Assembly: GCF_000001735.4 (NCBI RefSeq)
Contig: NC_003074.8
Span: 2,170,101-2,234,100, forward strand
Reading direction: 5' to 3'
DNA length: 64,000 nt
From: Arabidopsis thaliana
Lineage: Eukaryota; Streptophyta; Magnoliopsida; Brassicales; Brassicaceae
Shown here: piece by piece, positions 36,287-48,019 of the stretch
Numbering within the stretch: the first letter of the stretch is position 1
Layout of the letters: every line of letters begins with the position of its first letter
Notes under the pieces: generated by a model
Told to the model about the DNA's origin: nothing
The model's input: the letters and a program-made list of their open reading frames with translations, nothing else
Database searches by the model: none
Position numbers and translations under genes: made by a program

Positions 36287-37958
36287 ATGGATCAACCAAA
36301 GCAAAAAGTGAAGATTCCCTGCAATCATCCGTTAGAATACATACAACTGAAGGGTGGAGGATGGCCCGGATCATATGACTATGATATAAATACTTGCGCA
36401 GGATGCGATGAAGATTATGGCTTCTGCTACTACTGCGCAAGCTGCAGTTTTCGAGCACATTCGGAATGCATCGAGTGGCCAGACACCATCGACCACCCGA
36501 GTCACTCCAGACATCCTCTCAAGAAAGTCTCCCCCGGGACAATTGACTATACAGATGGCAAATGCCATTTTTGTAGAGAAGAACTTGTTGATCCCATGTA
36601 TCACTGTTCCTTGTGCAACTTCAGCGTAGATGTGAATTGTTGGAGGCATCCGCCACAGCGTACTATTTATCAACCAAAGAGCCACGAGCATACATTCACC
36701 CTCATGCCGAGAAAGATCACATTCACTTGTAACGCATGTGGGATGCTTGGTGATTGCAATCCTTACTTTTGTTTTGAATGTGGATTCATGCTGCAAAAAA
36801 GACTGCATTGATTTGCCCCGAGTGATCAACATCAACCGTCATGACCACCGCATTTCTCGCACTTATCATCTCGGCCACGGCGATTGGGATTTATGTGGAC
36901 TTTGTCGCAAAGAGATAGATTGGAGTTTTGGAGCTTTCACTTGCAAGCGTTGTCCTAGTTATGCTGTTCATTCAAAGTGTGCGGTAAGGAAAGATGTGTG
37001 GGATGGAGAAGAACTCGAAGATGTACCTGAAGAAGAAGAAGAAATTGAAGATCCATACAAGGTAATAAATGATAAAGAAATCATTCATTTTAGTCATGAA
37101 GAACATAGTCTAAGACTTGGCGGTGATGATAATGTTACCGGTTATGAAAAGATGTTGTGCGACGCTTGCATCACTCCCATCAGTTCTGATCCATTTTTCA
37201 AATGTGTGCAATGCGAGTTTTTTCTTCATAAAGAATGTGCTAGTCTCCCTCGGAGGAAACGAAGTATCTTGCACATCGACAAGCTTGATCTAAGGGTAAA
37301 AAATAAGGCTGGCAACCATTACAAGTGTAGAAGTTGTCAAAAATTATTCGATGGCTTCAGGTACAAGACAACGTTTGATAAATTTGATGTGCGGTGTGGA
37401 TCCATTTCTGAGCCTTTTCACCATGAACTGCATCCCCATCCTTTATACCACATCTTTTCACCAGAAGAGAAGTCTCATATTTGTGGAGCATGTGATAGAC
37501 CTACACAGTATGTCTTAAGTTGTACTGTGTGTGAGTTTCATTTAGGCATGGATTGTGGCACTTTACCAACAAAAGTGAAACATACATGCGACGGTCATGA
37601 CTTATCGTTGCATCATGGAGCTGGAAACACCGACGGTCCATTGTGGTGTGATATTTGTGAGGAAGAGACAGATCCGAGCGTATGGTTTTATGGTTGTGAT
37701 GATTGTGTGTCCACTCTCCATATCAAATGTGTACTTGGAGACATGTATCACTTCAAGCCAGGAAACAAATACGGCAAAGCTGAACTAGTTGCCAACGATG
37801 GTATGACTAGACCTTTTTGCATAGTTTGTGAAGAGCGTTGCATGTTCCCTTCCTTTCTTAAGGCTACCGTTTCAGATTCAACTCTTGTATACGCTTGTTC
37901 AATGAACTGTGCATACGATAGCTACTGGAAGAAGTGGTATTATGACGAATCTGGTTAA
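36287..37958 (+). pseudogene. DC1 (C1-like zinc finger) gene, first copy, frame-disrupted (At3g06990)
   Basis: Two overlapping frames, 36287-36811 and 36738-37958, together match the intact twin at 39403-41127 along almost its whole length. The shift lies near 36794-36799, where this copy has a run of six A where the twin has 'acaaa', one base more. The twin's first codons (MEPITDQP) and leader are also missing, so this copy would start at an internal Met (MDQPKQKV). Content is serial Cys/His C1-like fingers ('HPLKKVSPG', 'CHFCREELVDPMYHCSLC', 'FKCVQCEFFLHKECASLP'). Either it is a decaying duplicate, or it uses a small unrecognised intron, or the base is a local sequence error. It is annotated as a normal gene in what I remember of the public annotation. 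Confidence 0.7.
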
Positions 37959-38568
37959 ACGTTGAGTATGTCTGAAAGGCCAACGCAAGCCATAGAAAAG
38001 CGCCAACACGGGAAACCCAACGTTGAGTATCTTCTTTTATTTTTATCTTTCTTTCTTTTTTCTTGCCTTAATGTATAATTTCATTTGTTTTCAATGGTGA
38101 TTAATTTGTATTCCAATCCTATTTGGAACTTTGTGTGAGGGGTTCATAAATTGGATCTATTTGCTTCCATGTAATGCACGCACCTCTTGTATGATAAATA
38201 AAAAAAATAAAAAAATGTGTGAGTTGTTGACAATTTTAATCATCTTGTTTTGGTCTCCGAAACAAAGAAAACCGTACCAAAAGTAAATTTGTTAAACAAA
38301 AAGTAAAACTCGTCGACAAAAGAAAAGTCAGAATCGGTTATTGATATCATAAATGGGAGAGCCAACGTTTGATCACAGCTTCAACGGAGTTCTATTTGGT
38401 TGTGAGGAGGCGGCAAGGCGTGACAAAATTTAGATTGTTTTTTCAAAAAACCATATATGTAATATTACTACTAATATTACATATATGGTTTAAGTAAAAA
38501 TAAGTGGTCTGCATAAAGAGTGTACTTTGATGTCGTCCAATGTTTGAATACATTTTGCATGCTATAAG

Positions 38569-38600
<32 letters not shown>

Positions 38601-38619
38601 TTTTTGGGATGAAAAACAG
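37959..38619. other. array spacer with breakpoint hairpin and AT microsatellite
   Basis: 3' flank of the first DC1 copy. It contains a 20-bp inverted repeat (38448-38491), a roughly 95-bp segment (38467-38563) that recurs at 41363-41461, and a (TA)n tract at about 38569-38597 directly before the decayed LCR exon. No gene is seen. Confidence 0.6.
38448..38491. repeat. perfect 20-bp inverted repeat with 4-base loop
   Basis: The arms 'aaaccatatatgtaatatta' (38448-38467) and its exact reverse complement (38472-38491) flank 'ctac'. It sits at the edge of the repeated downstream segment; the second copy at 41363 keeps only the right arm. The hairpin may mark a duplication breakpoint. Confidence 0.9.
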
Positions 38620-38777
38620 GGAAAGTTGAAGCTGAACCCCAATGCATTGGATCATGTGAAATGCTTGCTGACTGTCACACGGCTCACATCAAGATGGGAT
38701 ACATATTTGGCCAATGCGTTGGCTGGAAAACTCCCAATATGTGTGTTGTTGCAACCATTCAATGTTTCGAATCTTAA
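38620..38777 (+). pseudogene. decayed second copy of an LCR44-like gene (second exon only)
   Basis: The stretch from 'ggaaagttgaagctgaac' onward is nearly identical to exon 2 of LCR44 (35467). The signal-peptide exon is absent: upstream lies an AT repeat. The conserved cysteine pattern and the end of the frame are no longer intact. It is a relic of the tandem duplication and is not expected to give a secreted peptide. Confidence 0.85.
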
Positions 38778-39402
38778 ATGTACGTATTGAAAATCATCAA
38801 CAAAAACTCTTTAATATCTTGATTAACAATTTATTATGATACTACAATAACAAGCATGTGAGTTTTGACAACTTTGCTCAACTCAAAACACTTAAAAATA
38901 AGAAAACAAAACATTTGCATTTCATTAACAGATAATATATTTGACGAAAACTTTTTTAAAACAATATATTACGACCACTAACACACGGATCCGAAGTATA
39001 CGGCTAATGCCATGATCATATTTTGAAATGCTGTTCATTCATATATAAAAATAAAACTATTAAAAAACAATCCAGCTAATACTGAATCAAAAACTCAAAA
39101 AAGTAATGTTATTGGTAGATCAATTTTATAAAGTCAATAAAAATATATATAACACGACAAAAATGGCCTTATTGATAATTAATAAATATTTAATGTTGCA
39201 ATTTGCACGATGATGAGCTGGTTTTGTCGGTAAAGTCAATGACTATTGGGTAACACTAAAATACTGTATATGACCAGCTCAAAGGGATAGAAAGAAAAAT
39301 GAGTTAGCAAGGAAGTATATCACCCACCCACACATGACAAAAAAGTACAAACTTGTGCCTTCTCTCTGATATTCAATCTTTCGACTTCTTCACCCATCAA
39401 AA
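38778..39402. promoter_or_regulatory. spacer of array unit B, upstream of the intact DC1 gene
   Basis: Aligns with 35607-36286 but retains the leader segment 39313-39402 that unit A lost, including the CT-rich stretch near 39360. No clear TATA box. Confidence 0.55.
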
Positions 39403-41127
39403 ATGGAGCCGATCACGGACCAACCAATGGACCAACCAAAGCAAAAAGTGAAGATTCCCTGCAATCATATGTTACTCTACATACATTTGACGCAATCATA
39501 TAGTTATTGTGCAGTATGCAATGGAGATTATGGCTTATGCTATTACTGCTCAAGATGCAACTTTCAAGCGCATTCAGAATGCATCGAGTGGCCAGACACC
39601 ATCGACCACCCGAGTCATTCCAGACATCCTCTCAAGAAAGTCTCCCCCGGGACAATTGACTATACAGATGGCAAATGCCATTTTTGTAGAGAAGAACTTG
39701 TTGATCCCATGTATCATTGTTCTTTATGTAACTTCAGCATAGACGTGAATTGTTGGAGGCATCCGCCACAACGTACTATATATCAACCAAAGAGCCACGA
39801 GCATACATTCACCCTCATGCCGAGAAAGATCACATTCACTTGTAACGCATGCGGGATGCTTGGTGACTGCAATCCTTACTTTTGTTTTGAATGTGGTTTC
39901 ATGCTGCACAAAGACTGCATCGATTTGCCCCGAGTGATCAACATCAACCGTCATGACCACCGCATTTCTCGCACTTATCATCTCGGCCACGGCGATTGGG
40001 GTTCATGTGGTGTTTGTCGTAAAGAAATAGATTGGAGTCTTGGAGCTTACTCTTGCAAGCGTTGTCCTAATTATGCTGTTCATTCAAAGTGTGCCATAAG
40101 GGAAGATGTGTGGAATGGAGAAGAACTAGAAGATGTGCCTGAAGAAGAAGAAGAAATCGAAGATCCATACAAGGTAGTAAATGATAAGGAAATCATTCAT
40201 TTTTGTCATGAAGAACATAATCTAAGACTTGGTGGTGATGATGATGTTACCGGTTATGAAAAGATGCTGTGCGACGCTTGCATCACTCCCATCAGTTCTG
40301 ATCCATTCTTCAAATGTGTGCAATGCGAGTTCTTCCTTCATAAAGTATGTGCTAGTCTTCCACGGAGGAAACGAAATATCATGCACACCGAGAAGCTTGA
40401 TCTACAAGTTACGAAGGCTGGCGAGTATAATAAGTGTATATCTTGTAGAAAAATATTTGATGGCTTCCGGTACTGTTCAAGGTTTGAAAAGTTTGATGTG
40501 CGGTGCGGCTCCATTTCCGAGCCTTTTCACCATGAACTGCATCCCCATCCCTTATACCACATTTTGTCAGCAGCCGAAAAACTTAAGCTTTGTGGAGCCT
40601 GTGGTAAATATTTACACTATGTCTTAAGTTGTACTGTTTGTGAGTTTAATTTAGGCATGGATTGTGCCACTTTACCAAGAAAAGTGAGACACATATGCGA
40701 CGCTCATGATTTATCGCTGCATCATGTCCCTGGGAATTCAAAAGGTCAACAACTATGGTGTGATAGTTGTGAGGGAAAGCTAGATCCGAGCGTATGGTTT
40801 TATGGATGTGATGATTGTGGGTCAACTCTACATATCAAATGTGTACTTGGAGACTTTAATCACTTAAAGCCAGGGAAAAAATACGGGGAAGCTGAACTAG
40901 TCGTCAACGATGGTATGACTAGACCTTTTTGCATATCGTGTAAAAAACGTTGCAGCTTCCCTTCCTTCCTTAAGGCTACTTGTCCAAATACTTTGTGTGA
41001 ACAACGTTGGGGGTTCCCTTCCTTCCTTAAGGCTGCTTCTCCAGATTCATTTGTTCTGTTCGCTTGTTCAATGGACTGTGCATACGATAAATACTTCATG
41101 TTGTGGTTTTATGAAGTTGATTATTAA
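39403..41127 (+). CDS. DC1 / C1-like Cys-His-rich protein, 574 aa (At3g07000)
   Basis: A single intact exon, starting MEPITDQPMDQPKQKV. It contains about eight C1-like (DC1, C1_2) zinc-binding units, visible as repeated HxxH/CxxC blocks: 'CNGDYGLCYYCSRCNF', 'CHFCREELVDPMYHCSLCNF', 'CNACGMLGDCNPYFCFECGFML', 'CGVCRKEIDW', 'CDACITPISSDPFFKCVQCEFFLH', 'CGACGKYLHYVLSCTVCEF' and 'CDSCEGKLDPSVWFYGCDDCGS'. An acidic linker (EEEEEIEDP) lies in the middle. A short internal duplication near the C-terminus (residues about 510-545) repeats 'FPSFLKA'. DC1 proteins form a very large, fast-evolving family in Arabidopsis, thought to bind zinc and lipid or protein partners in stress responses; no enzyme activity is expected. 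It is the intact twin of the copy at 36287. Confidence 0.9.
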   Translation: MEPITDQPMDQPKQKVKIPCNHMLLYIHLTQSYSYCAVCNGDYGLCYYCSRCNFQAHSECIEWPDTIDHPSHSRHPLKKVSPGTIDYTDGKCHFCREELVDPMYHCSLCNFSIDVNCWRHPPQRTIYQPKSHEHTFTLMPRKITFTCNACGMLGDCNPYFCFECGFMLHKDCIDLPRVININRHDHRISRTYHLGHGDWGSCGVCRKEIDWSLGAYSCKRCPNYAVHSKCAIREDVWNGEELEDVPEEEEEIEDPYKVVNDKEIIHFCHEEHNLRLGGDDDVTGYEKMLCDACITPISSDPFFKCVQCEFFLHKVCASLPRRKRNIMHTEKLDLQVTKAGEYNKCISCRKIFDGFRYCSRFEKFDVRCGSISEPFHHELHPHPLYHILSAAEKLKLCGACGKYLHYVLSCTVCEFNLGMDCATLPRKVRHICDAHDLSLHHVPGNSKGQQLWCDSCEGKLDPSVWFYGCDDCGSTLHIKCVLGDFNHLKPGKKYGEAELVVNDGMTRPFCISCKKRCSFPSFLKATCPNTLCEQRWGFPSFLKAASPDSFVLFACSMDCAYDKYFMLWFYEVDY

Positions 41128-41962
41128 ACCTTGAGTATGTCTTAAAGGCCACCGCAAGGCATCTATTTTCGAAAGCGGAAAGCTATAATGATGTAATTTC
41201 CTTCATATCTTCTTTTATCTTTATCCCCTTCTTCTTTTTTTACCTTAATAGTTTCATGTGTTTTCAATTCTTCTAGATTTTGATTAATTTGTATTCCAAT
41301 CCTATTTGGAACTTGTTTCGGTTGTTTTGGAATTGGATCATTTTCTCAACTTTTTAATTGTCTACTAATAATATTACATATATGGTTTAAGTAAAAATAA
41401 GAGGTCTGCATAAAGAGTGTACTTTAATGTCGTCCAATGTTTGAATACGTTTTGCATGCAAAAGGATTAAGAGAATCCAAGTATTTCCTTATATTGGCAA
41501 TAAAATAACTAAATTATACAGTCAACGACGACTCAACGAAAACAAAGTTGATTTTTGTACGTTTTCTGTATTAAACCAGTCAATGGAAATAAATCACATT
41601 CGAAATTCGTAATATCAATATAAAGAAAAACATTAGTATTCAATCAAACATTTTAAGTATGTATGTTAAAATAGCAAATCTTATGTTATTCAGTTATGGA
41701 TTTTAAAAAATCTAATGTTATTAAACTTGTGATTTTAAAATATATTAAAAAAATCCCTAAGTTATTTGAAACATTTTAAGAATTGGATTTTTACTCAAAA
41801 TAACTCAAATCACTCAAAATATAAGATTGAATACACCTCCTAAAATATCCCTCAATTGATGGTATCAAATCAAAGTATTTTAAATTCCGCTTGAGTCTGA
41901 ATATCCCTATAAATGAGATTTTGAGGCAAAGCAAAGTGATATATTTTGATAATACAACGAAA
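41128..41962. promoter_or_regulatory. DC1 3' flank, array end segment and LCR43 promoter
   Basis: It includes 41363-41461, the second copy of the array's downstream segment (see 38467-38563), and a TATA box (tataaat) at 41908-41914, 49 bp before the LCR43 ATG. No other gene is seen. Confidence 0.6.
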
Positions 41963-42313
41963 ATGAATTATAAGATTGGAATCATGAGCTTGCTCGTGAT
42001 TACTTCAATAATCTTCCTCTTTCTGGTTCCAGGTTAGACCTTCTATGAGCTGCACATTTCATTTTGTCTATAGTAATATTATGAGAAATATCAATATGGT
42101 GTTATTGATATATTAGTTGTTTTTTCTAATTTTGAATGAATTGTAGATAAAGTAGAAGCGCAAAAAGAATGCATTGGACCATGTGATATGTTTACGGACT
42201 GTCAAGCCGCTTGCGTCGGGATTAGGAAAGGATACAATTATGGTCAATGTGTTGCCTGGAAGCCCAAGGATGACGATCCCTTTACATGTTGTTGCTACAA
42301 ATTAACTCCATAA
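41963..42313 (+). CDS. LCR43: LCR43, secreted cysteine-rich (defensin-like) peptide, 2 exons (At3g07005)
   Basis: Exon 1, 41963-42032, encodes a signal peptide (MNYKIGIMSLLVITSIIF). Exon 2, 42147-42313, encodes the mature peptide starting DKVEAQKE and stopping at TAA. Eight cysteines keep the LCR order, with the last three adjacent (CCC). Its exon 1 and promoter resemble those of LCR44, but the mature region is clearly more diverged than the decayed copy at 38620, so LCR43 split from LCR44 earlier. It closes the array. Confidence 0.9.
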
Positions 42314-42872
42314 CTAAAACAACATATATGTTTTGAAATCATCAATACCAATTTTGATTAGTTCAAATCGGGTTGTAATGGAAGAGAAGCATTGACATGA
42401 TCGTTGGCCAAACATCACATGACTAAAAAGGAGACCTTTCTTCTGTAAAGCACACTTCCTCCATCTTTGCAATCTCATGTGCTTCTTGTCTCTCCTCTGT
42501 TTCCTTTTTAAGTTCCACACGTCCCCACCACATTCACTTCTTTTCTCAATCTATTCACTATTGATTGATTCCTTTTGAAGCAGCCCACCAAAGTACATTT
42601 AGTGCTTTAAGGCCAGTAAAGCGAGATAACGACTAATGAAACAACTTTATATCAATAGAGGTGAAAAGAATTAATCATACAACTTTATATTACAGTTGAA
42701 GCCGTTTAAATTAGGCCTCCGCATCCACTAGGAAGCATATATCGCAAGAGACCCCAAGAGTGAAAACAAAAAAAAAAAAGTGAAGAAGAAAAGACATAGG
42801 GCCTGATACGGGTAAACTTGTCGACTACTGCACAACCAAAAAAAGGTTTTTTTTCTTCTGATTCTTGATCAA
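42314..42872. other. convergent intergenic region
   Basis: 3' flanks of LCR43 and the pectate lyase gene. Only short frames; no repeat or RNA gene seen. Confidence 0.5.
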
Positions 42873-45800
42873 TTAACATCGACGACCGGCTCTGCAGTTA
42901 AGAGCACCTGAGTAAGAGGTCATGGTGCCGACGAGTGAGGATGATTTGGCTGATAAACTCGAAGCTCTGGCATAGTTGGCTCCAGCTCCAGCTCCAGAAC
43001 GTGTGAAAAATGCTCCGTTTAAGAAAAGATCTCCTTCTGATCTCCAATTCCAGTGCTTCCATTTCGATTCTCCTGTGTACTCTCTCTTAGTCACCTGCCA
43101 TACATATTCCACAATTTCACCAATCATTAATCTCATTGCAACAATGACATAGAATTAATGTCAAAACACAATAAAGATCGATCCTTTGAATCAAGTGGAT
43201 AGTCAAAAGAAATATACCTCCTTAGCAAATGGGTTGACTGGAGCAAGAAATCGATTGCCCTGACTGTTGATGGTTGGACCAGCACTACCACCAATTGCAT
43301 ACATTTCCCAATGAGTGTAGTCATTGTTAACTACATGGAAATATCCATGCCTACATCTGCAAAAACCAAACGTTTCTTAAGAGTCTACACAACTTCTCTA
43401 ATCACACAACTAACAGAGCTTGAGATTTTCTTCAAGCAAGTTTGGTACCTTGGCATTCTCTGGATTAAACCTTCACCAAAATGGTTGTAAGCAATTGTAA
43501 CTTGCATCACCTTGTCTCTTGTGTATGAATCACTATGCCCCAACAACATAACCTAATAAACACATTCCCTAATTAACTTACTGCTACAAAACCCAAATTC
43601 TCAATCAATCATCCAAATATGATTTAGGTCATACCTCATTGTGGTGGGTGAAGAAATTGTTTGAGACAGTAATGGCGGTGGAGCTCATAACAGCGTCAAC
43701 AAGTCCATCAGCACAATTAGAAAGCGAATTGTGATCAATCCAGATATGACTCGATCCAAAAATCGAGATCGCGTCACCATCAGCCATTGATCTAAACCCA
43801 TAATGGGACGGAGAGCTTCTAACCATAGCGTTACCCGTAGGCTTACAGTCATGGACATGAATCCCATGGACAATAATGTTCGTAACGTATTGAATCGTGA
43901 GACAAGCTCCATTAGCGATGTGAACATTGACACCACGACCATCGATGGTTTTGAAGCTGTTCATGATCAGCTCTTGCTTCAAGGTTATAACCATGTCGCG
44001 TTTGAAGATGATCCAGAGTGGTTCGTCTTGAATCACGGCGTGACGGAGTGTTCCCGGTATGGGATTAACGGGATCGTCGTCTCCAGGGTCGGTTACGACG
44101 TAGAAACGACCGTCGCGGCCTCCGATTGCGTTGCGGCCAAATCCGATTGAGCAATCGGCTAAACGTTTGCGACGGAGCTGCCATTTGCGGTCGCAACGCC
44201 AGCAATCGTCGATTGGGTTGCCGGTGGCGCAGGAGAAGTAACCTAATCTTCTCCGCTCTGTGCTGTTTCGAATGCTCCTGAATGATTCATCAAAAAATCG
44301 AACATCAAATTAATTTAGGGGTTATGGAAATTATATTATGTGACTTGTAATTTTGTTTAATTATTAAAAGTTAGTTGCTTGATTTATTATTTTTGGCAAA
44401 ATTTTAGTAAATGATTCAATTTACTGTATGAGTTGAGTTTTATTTTAGCTAAATATATAGCAGTTTCTACCTCTTTTTTGTTTTGTTTACCAATTTTATT
44501 TTTATTTTTTTCATGTTGAGTTTGGTTTGTAAGTTTGTTTTTACCGAAAATAAAAACAAGTAAATAAGATCTTGTAGAAGATCAAACTCAAGACAGAGTG
44601 TGTGTGTATCGTTATCATAAGAAAATTATTTATATGGTTAATTGGTTATATCTATCGACTAATGAAAAATCCAAGTCCAACGAATTGTTGTTGATTTTCT
44701 TATAAAAGAACAAGAGAAAGAAAAAACATGTAATGAAGAGTATATGTCATTGCATGTGACACGAGCATGTGCATGGGCTGGCAAATCATTGTTTCAAAGA
44801 TTAGTACTGAAACATTACACATGTTCTCAAGACTGGACCAATGCCTCTCAATAATACCACACAACATTTTTCACTATCAAATTTTATTTTAAAATAGATA
44901 TTGTATGATCAAAATGCATGATTGCCTTTGGTGCAGAAGCTACCGAAGACTTGCTTACATGTGACTATGTGAGTAGTAGGAGAATAAGCATAAAGTACCT
45001 CTCACACACCACAATTGAACATAAACATACATATAGATCTTGTAAAACTTATATTATGCAATTATGACTAGAACCGTTTTTTAAAAGAAATTCCTTTTTA
45101 GGTGTTGAGGAAAGTGAAAAAGGGTAAAAAGTTGTGTCAAGTCCGGATTTATTTTCTTTTAGGTTAATTCGGAAATGAACTTTCTGTAATTATAGTATGT
45201 CGGTGTCATTAGAATCTACTACTATAAATCAATAACCAACTTATACAAATATCTGTTAACCGTTTAACTAAATGATCTAAATTTTAAACCCAAAAAAGCC
45301 TAATTAATTATCTAAAATAGTTTCATTGTGTTAAGCAATCAGAGGTTATCTTTGATGAAAAACTAGTAATTATCTAAGAAAAATCATTATTGAACTTATT
45401 TATGATAATGGAAAAGGAGAAAGAAAAGGGAATAGTCAGAGGAATGTGGCTTTGGGGAGGACCCATTTTGACTAGAATATGAAAGTGATGTGTCAAACTT
45501 TTTCAAGAGAACTTCATGTGAGCTCTGTTTTGTCATAAATTCTACTTACCTGTTTTTTCTCGATTAAAAGAAATATCAAACATGAATGGATTAATTATTT
45601 CATTTTCAGAAAAGTTTCACGAGATGATATACCCTGGAAGTAAGAGTTTTATTTTCTTTTTTGTTTTATTTTATTTATGCGAGTAAGACTTGAGTTTTTT
45701 TCGATAGACTAAAAAGGATTATTAGCTAATTTATATACAAGACATCACATAAGATAGTTGTAAATATATTCGTGGAATATCTTTTGTTTTATAGAGAAAA

Positions 45801-46206
45801 CTCACATGTCCACCATGGCAGCGACTTCATCTGGGTTCTCAACTGCATGTTCATGCCATGTTTCATTGGACCTGAAAAACATTAATTATACGATCTAACA
45901 ATTATTGTCTCATTTATAACCTGATTGATCAAAATTTCGTTTTTAGAAAACCCAATTATCGAAACCCAAAAACACCTCTTAAGTAGGTTATATGATGAAC
46001 TATTTAAGCTCAATGGCTTGGTTGCATGAACTAGAAAACGTAAAATTAAGCTACACTGAGCTTAAAAACCTGCAATGGATGTCTAATGTCTAAAACCAAT
46101 GTACAATAACGATGATGATAAGTGGTTACCTGGATGCATTAACGCCGATAAATAGAGCTGTTAGAAGTAATGCAGAAGCAAAGAGAATAAGTTTTGTGAC
46201 AGCCAT
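42873..46206 (-). CDS. pectate lyase (probable pectate lyase 8), multi-exon (At3g07010)
   Basis: A polysaccharide lyase family 1 enzyme of the cell wall that cleaves de-esterified homogalacturonan by Ca2+-dependent elimination. Exon 1 (46206-46130) encodes the signal peptide [19 protein letters not shown]. Exon 2 is 45871-45806 ('[20 protein letters not shown]'), with the preceding intron about 260 bp. An intron of about 1.5 kb then leads to the main exon (about 44278-43637). Visible motifs: 'CWRCD', '[13 protein letters not shown]', 'KTIDGRG', the Ca-binding '[16 protein letters not shown]' and, in a later exon, the catalytic Arg in '[19 protein letters not shown]'. The last exon ends '[12 protein letters not shown]', TAA at 42873-42875. 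Secreted to the apoplast. Confidence 0.95.
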
Positions 46207-48019
46207 TGTTATGGCTGTATAGTTCTTGCTCTGTTCTGTTTAGTTATCTCTATATGAGGCAGAGGCTTTTCTCGATATAAGGAAAGAAAAAGGAAGAGGA
46301 ATATGAGAAGAAGAGTAGAAGAAAGGCTACGGGAGAGAGAAGTTAATATAAGAAGAAGATTGTGTGACCATTCCCATTATCTTATTGGCCTAATTTCATA
46401 GAAAATAAAATATATAAAGAATAAGAAAACTATTTAAAGTATATAAAATATATACAATTTGTTTATTCCGCAGGGTCATGAATCTAGGTTGTGATTGCTA
46501 ATCTGGACGATGAAGAAATATCACTATGTGCTTTATCATATATTCCCTGAATTTATAGCAATTATATAGATATATAGTTGTGAAATTACAGAATTTAATT
46601 AACGTTTATGTTATTTATTCCATATCCGTTTTTCTTTTTCATTTTTCATCCGAAGACCTTTATACGGTTATACCTATACATATATATTTTTGAACAATAA
46701 GAAAGTAGGTTACAGGAACTATTAATTTGACTGTTGTCATAAGTCATCTTTCATGCATTATACCCGACCGACAGATTTAATCTACGGAGTTAGGTATATC
46801 TCCGAACCATTCTAAGAAATATTGTTCTTACGAAAAAAATAAGCTGCTAAAACTTGTTATATATGTACTTCTAACCAATAAGCTTTCAAGCCGAATTTAT
46901 AACCTTTCAAGTATAAGTGAGGGTTAAGATATCTATCTATAGGGATTATATGTTTTTTGGTTTCTATAGAAAATGAAAACACATGTGCATGTGTACTTGT
47001 ATAAAAGAATCGTACAGTGATAAACAATAATGAGTTTGGCCAACAAACGGTATCATGTCATGTGATTGGTATTCCTCATCCCTCTCTTCTTTCTCGCAAC
47101 TCGCCAGTCATTGGATAATGATTTGTAAAAGACAAATTTAAAAGGAAAAATAAAACTGAAATCCCTAATTTAAACCATGTAAAGTTAAGCTAGGACAGCT
47201 AACTGAAACTTGTAGGCCTCATAGTGTTCCGGATAGTTTTATTTCCTTAATGCGGCACTATTGACTTTTGCCCATGTGACCATTATACCTTATGCTCATT
47301 ACAAAGTTAATCATTCAATTTTTTTAACCGCTAATAATGCTTTAAGTATGCAATAATCAACTAATCATCGTTTGATAAGCGGACAATAATTTTGTTGTAA
47401 AGAAACTAAAGTTAATGTAACCTCCCACTTGTTGATTGTCGGCAACAACGTTTAATGACCAAACATGCACTTTCATAGGTAAGGAACTTACGAGTATAAT
47501 GAAAAAAAAAACAATAGGAATGAAAGAAAGGAAGAGATTAACAAACAAAAATAGCTCACCACATTAGGATATTCATTTATCGGCCGTATCAATTATACAA
47601 CAACAACAACAACAAGAAGCAATCAAGCATGCTCTTACATGGATCAATTCATGACCAAAACAAAAGAAGCAACAAATTAATAAAAAAAAATAGAGATTTG
47701 TTGTTGTTTCTGTACAACACCATTCCATTGAAGTTGCAGCTCAAGAAACTGAAACAAAATATGTCATAATATTAAAACTCGATACAACAATGTTCACTAA
47801 TCTGCACATCTTCAGAAATTTTTTTTTTTTTTTTTTTTGCTGCTTATAACAATTTTATAATATATGCATCCCCTAGAACAGCAAATTTCCCAAGCACTTC
47901 ACAAATGTTAAAACTTTTCCTAAGCAAGTTGTTGTATAGCCAAAACCGAAGAAGAAAAACATTACAAGAGACAACAATACAAAAGAGAAAAGAGGAGATT
48001 CTGGAGGGAGAGAAGAAAG
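46207..48019. promoter_or_regulatory. pectate lyase promoter and UGT80A2 3' flank
   Basis: About 1.8 kb between two minus-strand genes. The right of the pectate lyase start has a purine-rich leader (46280-46350). A (CAA)n run lies near 47599-47613 and a T tract near 47819-47838. No gene is seen. The part nearest 48.0 kb probably includes the UGT80A2 3' UTR. Confidence 0.5.

Noticed and set aside
43803-44150. 115-residue plus-strand frame
   Set aside because: Antisense to the main pectate lyase exon, whose motifs are clear.
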